Assembly: GCA_030834765.1 (NCBI GenBank)
Contig: JAUQXG010000110.1
Location: 1-7,968 of the forward strand
Direction: 5' to 3'
Length of the DNA stretch: 7,968 nt
Origin: Lutispora sp.
GTDB lineage: Bacteria; Bacillota; Clostridia; Lutisporales; Lutisporaceae
Below the pieces are notes generated by a model. The model made no database searches and was not told where the DNA came from. It saw only the letters and a list, made by a program, of their open reading frames with translations. Shown piece by piece: positions 5,534 through 7,968 of the stretch (its first letter is position 1; each line of letters opens with the position of its first letter). Made by a program: the position numbers and the translations under genes.

Positions 5534-6217
5534 TCAGCTCCTGGACTTTTTTAATATGATACTTGATATTGTAATAATCACAGCAAGTTCTATAGCAAAT
5601 AAACTTGAAATTCTAAAGGCTATATCAGTAAAAAATGTCTCGGGGTAGATATTTACTAGTCTGTCTGCCACCGGATCCATCAACCATAAATCATTAGTAA
5701 AAAATATTTTATGAAATATTGTAAAGTATTTATAAAAGTCAATGCTCATTAACATGGCTAATAATCCAATAAATATAATAGACAGCAAGGAAGATACGAA
5801 GCAATATTTAGCCAAATTTTTTTTAAATTTTTTATTTTTATAGAATCCAATAATAATAAAGAAAATTACATATATTAAACCTAAATTTCGGATAGTTTTA
5901 CCCTTATCAAATAGATTTTTTACATCTACCATATGTAGTTTATCTCTTTTGCTAAAAAACTCTTGTTCAGAACCTGCTATTATAACCTGAAAATCTAAAT
6001 TGTCTCTTTTGCCTTCTATAAAATGAATGGTATTTTCATTTGCCAACATTAAATCTTGAAAATTAACATTAATATTCTCTGCTATATGATACCTTTTAAA
6101 TTCAGCAGCATAAAAATCTCTATCAAAAGCTGCAATTTGTATATCTGTAAAAAGCAATAATATGGGAAATAAAGCGATAAATAGGCTTATAAATAATACG
6201 AAGAATCTTTTATACAT
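5534..6217 (-). CDS. TIGR01906/DUF1461 family integral membrane protein
   Basis: This 227-residue membrane protein of unknown biochemical function has one N-terminal transmembrane segment (about 5-24), an extracytoplasmic region of roughly 85 residues, and three further segments (about 111-126, 139-158, 203-221). Recognisable family features are RDKLHMVDVKNLF (91-103), and FHKIFFTNDLWLMDP (168-182) followed by YPETFF (191-196). ATG 6217 has GGAG (6228-6225) with 7 nt spacing. It is the first gene of the five-gene minus-strand run and its TGA stop lies 4 nt before the nucleotidyltransferase-like gene. Its use of TGA as a normal stop matters for judging the in-frame TGA at 1859-1861. Confidence 0.85.
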   Translation of the reverse strand: MYKRFFVLFISLFIALFPILLLFTDIQIAAFDRDFYAAEFKRYHIAENINVNFQDLMLANENTIHFIEGKRDNLDFQVIIAGSEQEFFSKRDKLHMVDVKNLFDKGKTIRNLGLIYVIFFIIIGFYKNKKFKKNLAKYCFVSSLLSIIFIGLLAMLMSIDFYKYFTIFHKIFFTNDLWLMDPVADRLVNIYPETFFTDIAFRISSLFAIELAVIITISSIILKKSRS

Positions 6218-6371
6218 ATAATTTCTCCTATTCCTTTTTGCTCTATCTTATATTTTACCAAAGAAAGCTCGGAAATACTATAAAGATATATCTTTAACTT
6301 TAAAAATACAGTTTAAATTGACTACGACTAATAATTTAATATTTTGCAATACTAATATCGAGGTGATAATA
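6218..6371. promoter_or_regulatory. divergent promoter region with a 16-bp palindrome
   Basis: This 154-nt AT-rich gap separates the minus-strand operon from the plus-strand lipoprotein gene. For the minus strand, TGGTAAAAT at 6260-6252 looks like an extended -10 box without a good -35. For the plus strand, TTGACT (6318-6323), a 16-nt spacer and TATTTT (6340-6345) is a weak promoter candidate. The perfect palindrome TAAAGATATATCTTTA (6281-6296) lies between them and could be an operator, though such AT-rich symmetry also arises by chance. No small gene was seen. Confidence 0.4.
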
Positions 6372-7304
6372 GTGAAAAAACATAAAAAACATATTTTTAT
6401 TTTTATACTTTCAATTTCTTTAGTTTTTTTATGTGCATGTTCTCCACAAAAAAAACCAACACCTCAGCAAGAAGCCAGCCAGCAAGATGAAGATAAGCCA
6501 CCTAAAGAGTTAGAGAAATTAAAAGAGAGTATTGAGAAGATACAAAAACAGCTTGAATCCATTCATGAAGAAAAAAACAAGCCCTTAATAGCAGAAGAAG
6601 AAAAAGAAGATCAAAGTCAGCAACAAAATGATGGCGGATCTTCACAATCAAAGCAAGATCAAAGTCAAAGCAAAGATCAGCAGGCACAAAACTCTAATCC
6701 TCAGGAGGAGCAAAAAAAGAAAGAGGAAGAAGCAAAGATAAAAGCTGAGCAAGAAAATATAAAGAAATTTGAATCCTTAAAAAAGGATGTGAATGAACTT
6801 CATTCGTTATGGAATAGCTATGAGCCTAAAGCAGTCACAGCCTATGCTCAATCTCAAACAATATCTGGGTTTGAAACAGCTTTAAATAACTTAACTAAAA
6901 TCATCCCTCAAAATAATGACTTCAATGCATTACTGTCATCTATTGAATTAAGCAAATATTTATCAGATTTCTATAGTTTATATAAAACGGATATCCCACC
7001 AGAACTTGATAAATATAGATTTGCAGTAAAAAAAGTAAATCTTTTATCAGAAAAAGAACGCTTTGATGAAGCAGCTACTACTTATAAATATTTAGAGGAT
7101 ACTTGGAACGCATCAAAGCCTCGGCTTCCAAAAGAAGTGAATACTATCATGCATAAATTCGAATTTGCCTTAAAAGATTTAAAAAATGCCATCAATGCAA
7201 AATCTAAAACTATAGTCAATGCCAAATGTGAAATGTTTATTACATTGACTGATGAATTAGAAAAGGCAATCAAAGAAGCAAAACAAAAAGAAGAGCAAAA
7301 GTAA
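6372..7304 (+). CDS. lipoprotein of unknown function with charged low-complexity linker
   Basis: I do not recognise a named family. The start is GTG 6372-6374, with GAGGTG (6360-6365) 6 nt upstream; an in-frame TTG at 6318 lacks a ribosome site and would put 18 residues before the signal. The 310-residue product has a Lys/His-rich n-region, a hydrophobic core and the lipobox L20-C-A-C23, so it should be anchored outside the membrane by Cys23. Residues about 42-64 are a short coiled-coil-like helix (KELEKLKESIEKIQKQLESI). About 68-130 is a Gln/Ser/Lys/Glu-rich linker of low complexity. From about 135 on there is an all-helical domain with conserved-looking WNSYEPKAV, LPKEVNTIMHKFEFALKDL and a Lys/Glu-rich tail. 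It stands alone on the plus strand, divergent from the operon and convergent with the TSUP permease. A cell-envelope binding or spacer role is possible but not shown. Confidence 0.8.
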   Translation: MKKHKKHIFIFILSISLVFLCACSPQKKPTPQQEASQQDEDKPPKELEKLKESIEKIQKQLESIHEEKNKPLIAEEEKEDQSQQQNDGGSSQSKQDQSQSKDQQAQNSNPQEEQKKKEEEAKIKAEQENIKKFESLKKDVNELHSLWNSYEPKAVTAYAQSQTISGFETALNNLTKIIPQNNDFNALLSSIELSKYLSDFYSLYKTDIPPELDKYRFAVKKVNLLSEKERFDEAATTYKYLEDTWNASKPRLPKEVNTIMHKFEFALKDLKNAINAKSKTIVNAKCEMFITLTDELEKAIKEAKQKEEQK

Positions 7305-7320
7305 TATATGCTCTTCTTTT
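7286..7320. terminator. bidirectional intrinsic terminator between convergent genes
   Basis: AAAAGAAGAGCA (7286-7297) pairs perfectly with TGCTCTTCTTTT (7309-7320), a 12-bp stem with an 11-nt loop. The A-rich and T-rich ends give a U-run on either strand, so it can end both the lipoprotein transcript (+) and the permease transcript (-). The left arm lies inside the last codons of the lipoprotein gene and its TAA stop (7302-7304) is in the loop. Confidence 0.8.
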
Positions 7321-7322
7321 AA

Positions 7323-7968
7323 TTATTTAAAAAACGAACTGTATAGCATCTTAACGGTTAGCGCAAGGGCAATGGTAACAAATATTGGCTTGATTACTTT
7401 TGCTCCATTCTTTATAGCGATCTTCGTACCAAATCGAGCACCTAAAATCATAGATAATGCCATAGGAATTCCTACTGCATACATGATATTTCCACTAAAG
7501 GCAAACATAATTAAGGAAGCAATATTACTGACAAAATTTAAAATTTTCCCATTACCTGCTGATACAGAGAAGTCAAAACCATAAATCGATATGAATAAAA
7601 AGATCAAAAATGATCCAGTACCAGGGCCAAAGAATCCATCATAAAAACCAAGAGCAAAAGCAAATATACAACCATATATGATGCTTTTTCTTGTTAATTC
7701 TATAAACTTATCTTCACTTCCAAAATCCTTTTTCATTAGTGTATAAATTGCAACAGTAAAAATTAACACTAATATCATCACTTCTAAAAACTTTTGATTT
7801 ATGCTAAGAACCACTTTGGCTCCAACAACAGCACCAATTAAAGTGCACGGTATCAAATATTTAATCAAAGGAAAATAGATTTTGTTGGACTTTGAAAACA
7901 TAAGAGTACTTGTAAATGATGCACAGGTACTAGCAAATTTATTCGTCCCCAAAGCCAAATGAGGCGGA
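7323..7968 (-). CDS. TSUP (TauE/SafE) family permease, N-terminus outside window
   Basis: The frame stays open to the right edge, so the first few dozen residues are missing; 214 codons plus the TAA stop are visible. The protein carries both half-repeats of the TSUP transporter family: PPHLALGTNKFAST near the visible start, and GFYDGFFGPGTGSF followed by SAGNGKILNFVSN in the second half. About six to seven membrane segments are present. TSUP members move anions such as sulfite, sulfoacetate, thiosulfate or organosulfonates; the substrate cannot be told here. The TTG at 7958 is not a credible start, because the conserved PPH triplet lies directly upstream of it. The gene converges on the unknown lipoprotein and shares its terminator. 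Confidence 0.9.
   Translation of the reverse strand, partial: PPHLALGTNKFASTCASFTSTLMFSKSNKIYFPLIKYLIPCTLIGAVVGAKVVLSINQKFLEVMILVLIFTVAIYTLMKKDFGSEDKFIELTRKSIIYGCIFAFALGFYDGFFGPGTGSFLIFLFISIYGFDFSVSAGNGKILNFVSNIASLIMFAFSGNIMYAVGIPMALSMILGARFGTKIAIKNGAKVIKPIFVTIALALTVKMLYSSFFK

Noticed and set aside
7323..7958. TSUP permease as a complete 211-residue gene starting at 7958
   Set aside because: The conserved PPH before LALGTNK is encoded in the next upstream codons and the frame is open to the window edge, so the gene is partial.
1..7968. CRISPR array, insertion sequence, tRNA, rRNA or known riboswitch
   Set aside because: No direct-repeat array, transposase, terminal repeats, cloverleaf or conserved riboswitch core was seen on either strand.

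Overview
The window looks like chromosome of an anaerobic, spore-forming, low-GC Firmicute of the Clostridia class. The evidence is strongly AT-rich DNA with purine-rich Shine-Dalgarno sites, a SCIFF-peptide radical SAM maturase (a clostridial marker), a GerM-type sporulation lipoprotein, a PduL-type phosphotransacylase, and a thioredoxin-reductase-like flavoprotein of the kind that has lost its NADPH site. Species cannot be named from this. No mobile element, CRISPR array, rRNA or tRNA was seen.

Layout. 1-203 (-): 5' part of a PduL-like phosphate acyltransferase, cut by the window edge. 296-1663 (-): SCIFF maturase with its own good promoter but without the usual adjacent SCIFF precursor gene. 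1730-1759: perfect 30-bp palindrome, probably a terminator. 1763-1954 (-): a 63-codon gene with an in-frame TGA, read here as a DUF1858-type redox selenoprotein (C29-F-G-U32) with a SECIS-like hairpin just downstream of the TGA. 1967-2028: long inverted repeat around a GGGTATACCC palindrome, filling the spacer before that gene. 2033-6217 (-): a tight five-gene run in transcription order: DUF1461/TIGR01906 membrane protein, nucleotidyltransferase-fold protein, GerMN lipoprotein, CPBP (CAAX-type) intramembrane protease, thioredoxin-reductase-like flavoprotein. Gaps are 4-26 nt. 6218-6371: divergent promoter region. 6372-7304 (+): lipoprotein of unknown function. 7286-7320: convergent, probably bidirectional terminator. 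7323-7968 (-): TSUP (TauE/SafE) permease, N-terminus beyond the window.

How the genes may work together. The most interesting part is the pair formed by the flavoprotein and the small selenoprotein immediately downstream. The flavoprotein keeps the FAD site and the CATC redox disulfide but lacks the GxGxxA and HRRxxxR motifs for NADPH, as in the ferredoxin-dependent flavin thioredoxin reductases of clostridia. The small protein is a stand-alone CxxU redox module. This suggests, as inference, a route from reduced ferredoxin to flavoprotein to selenoprotein. The selenoprotein gene is invisible to standard ORF calling because its TGA is read as stop.
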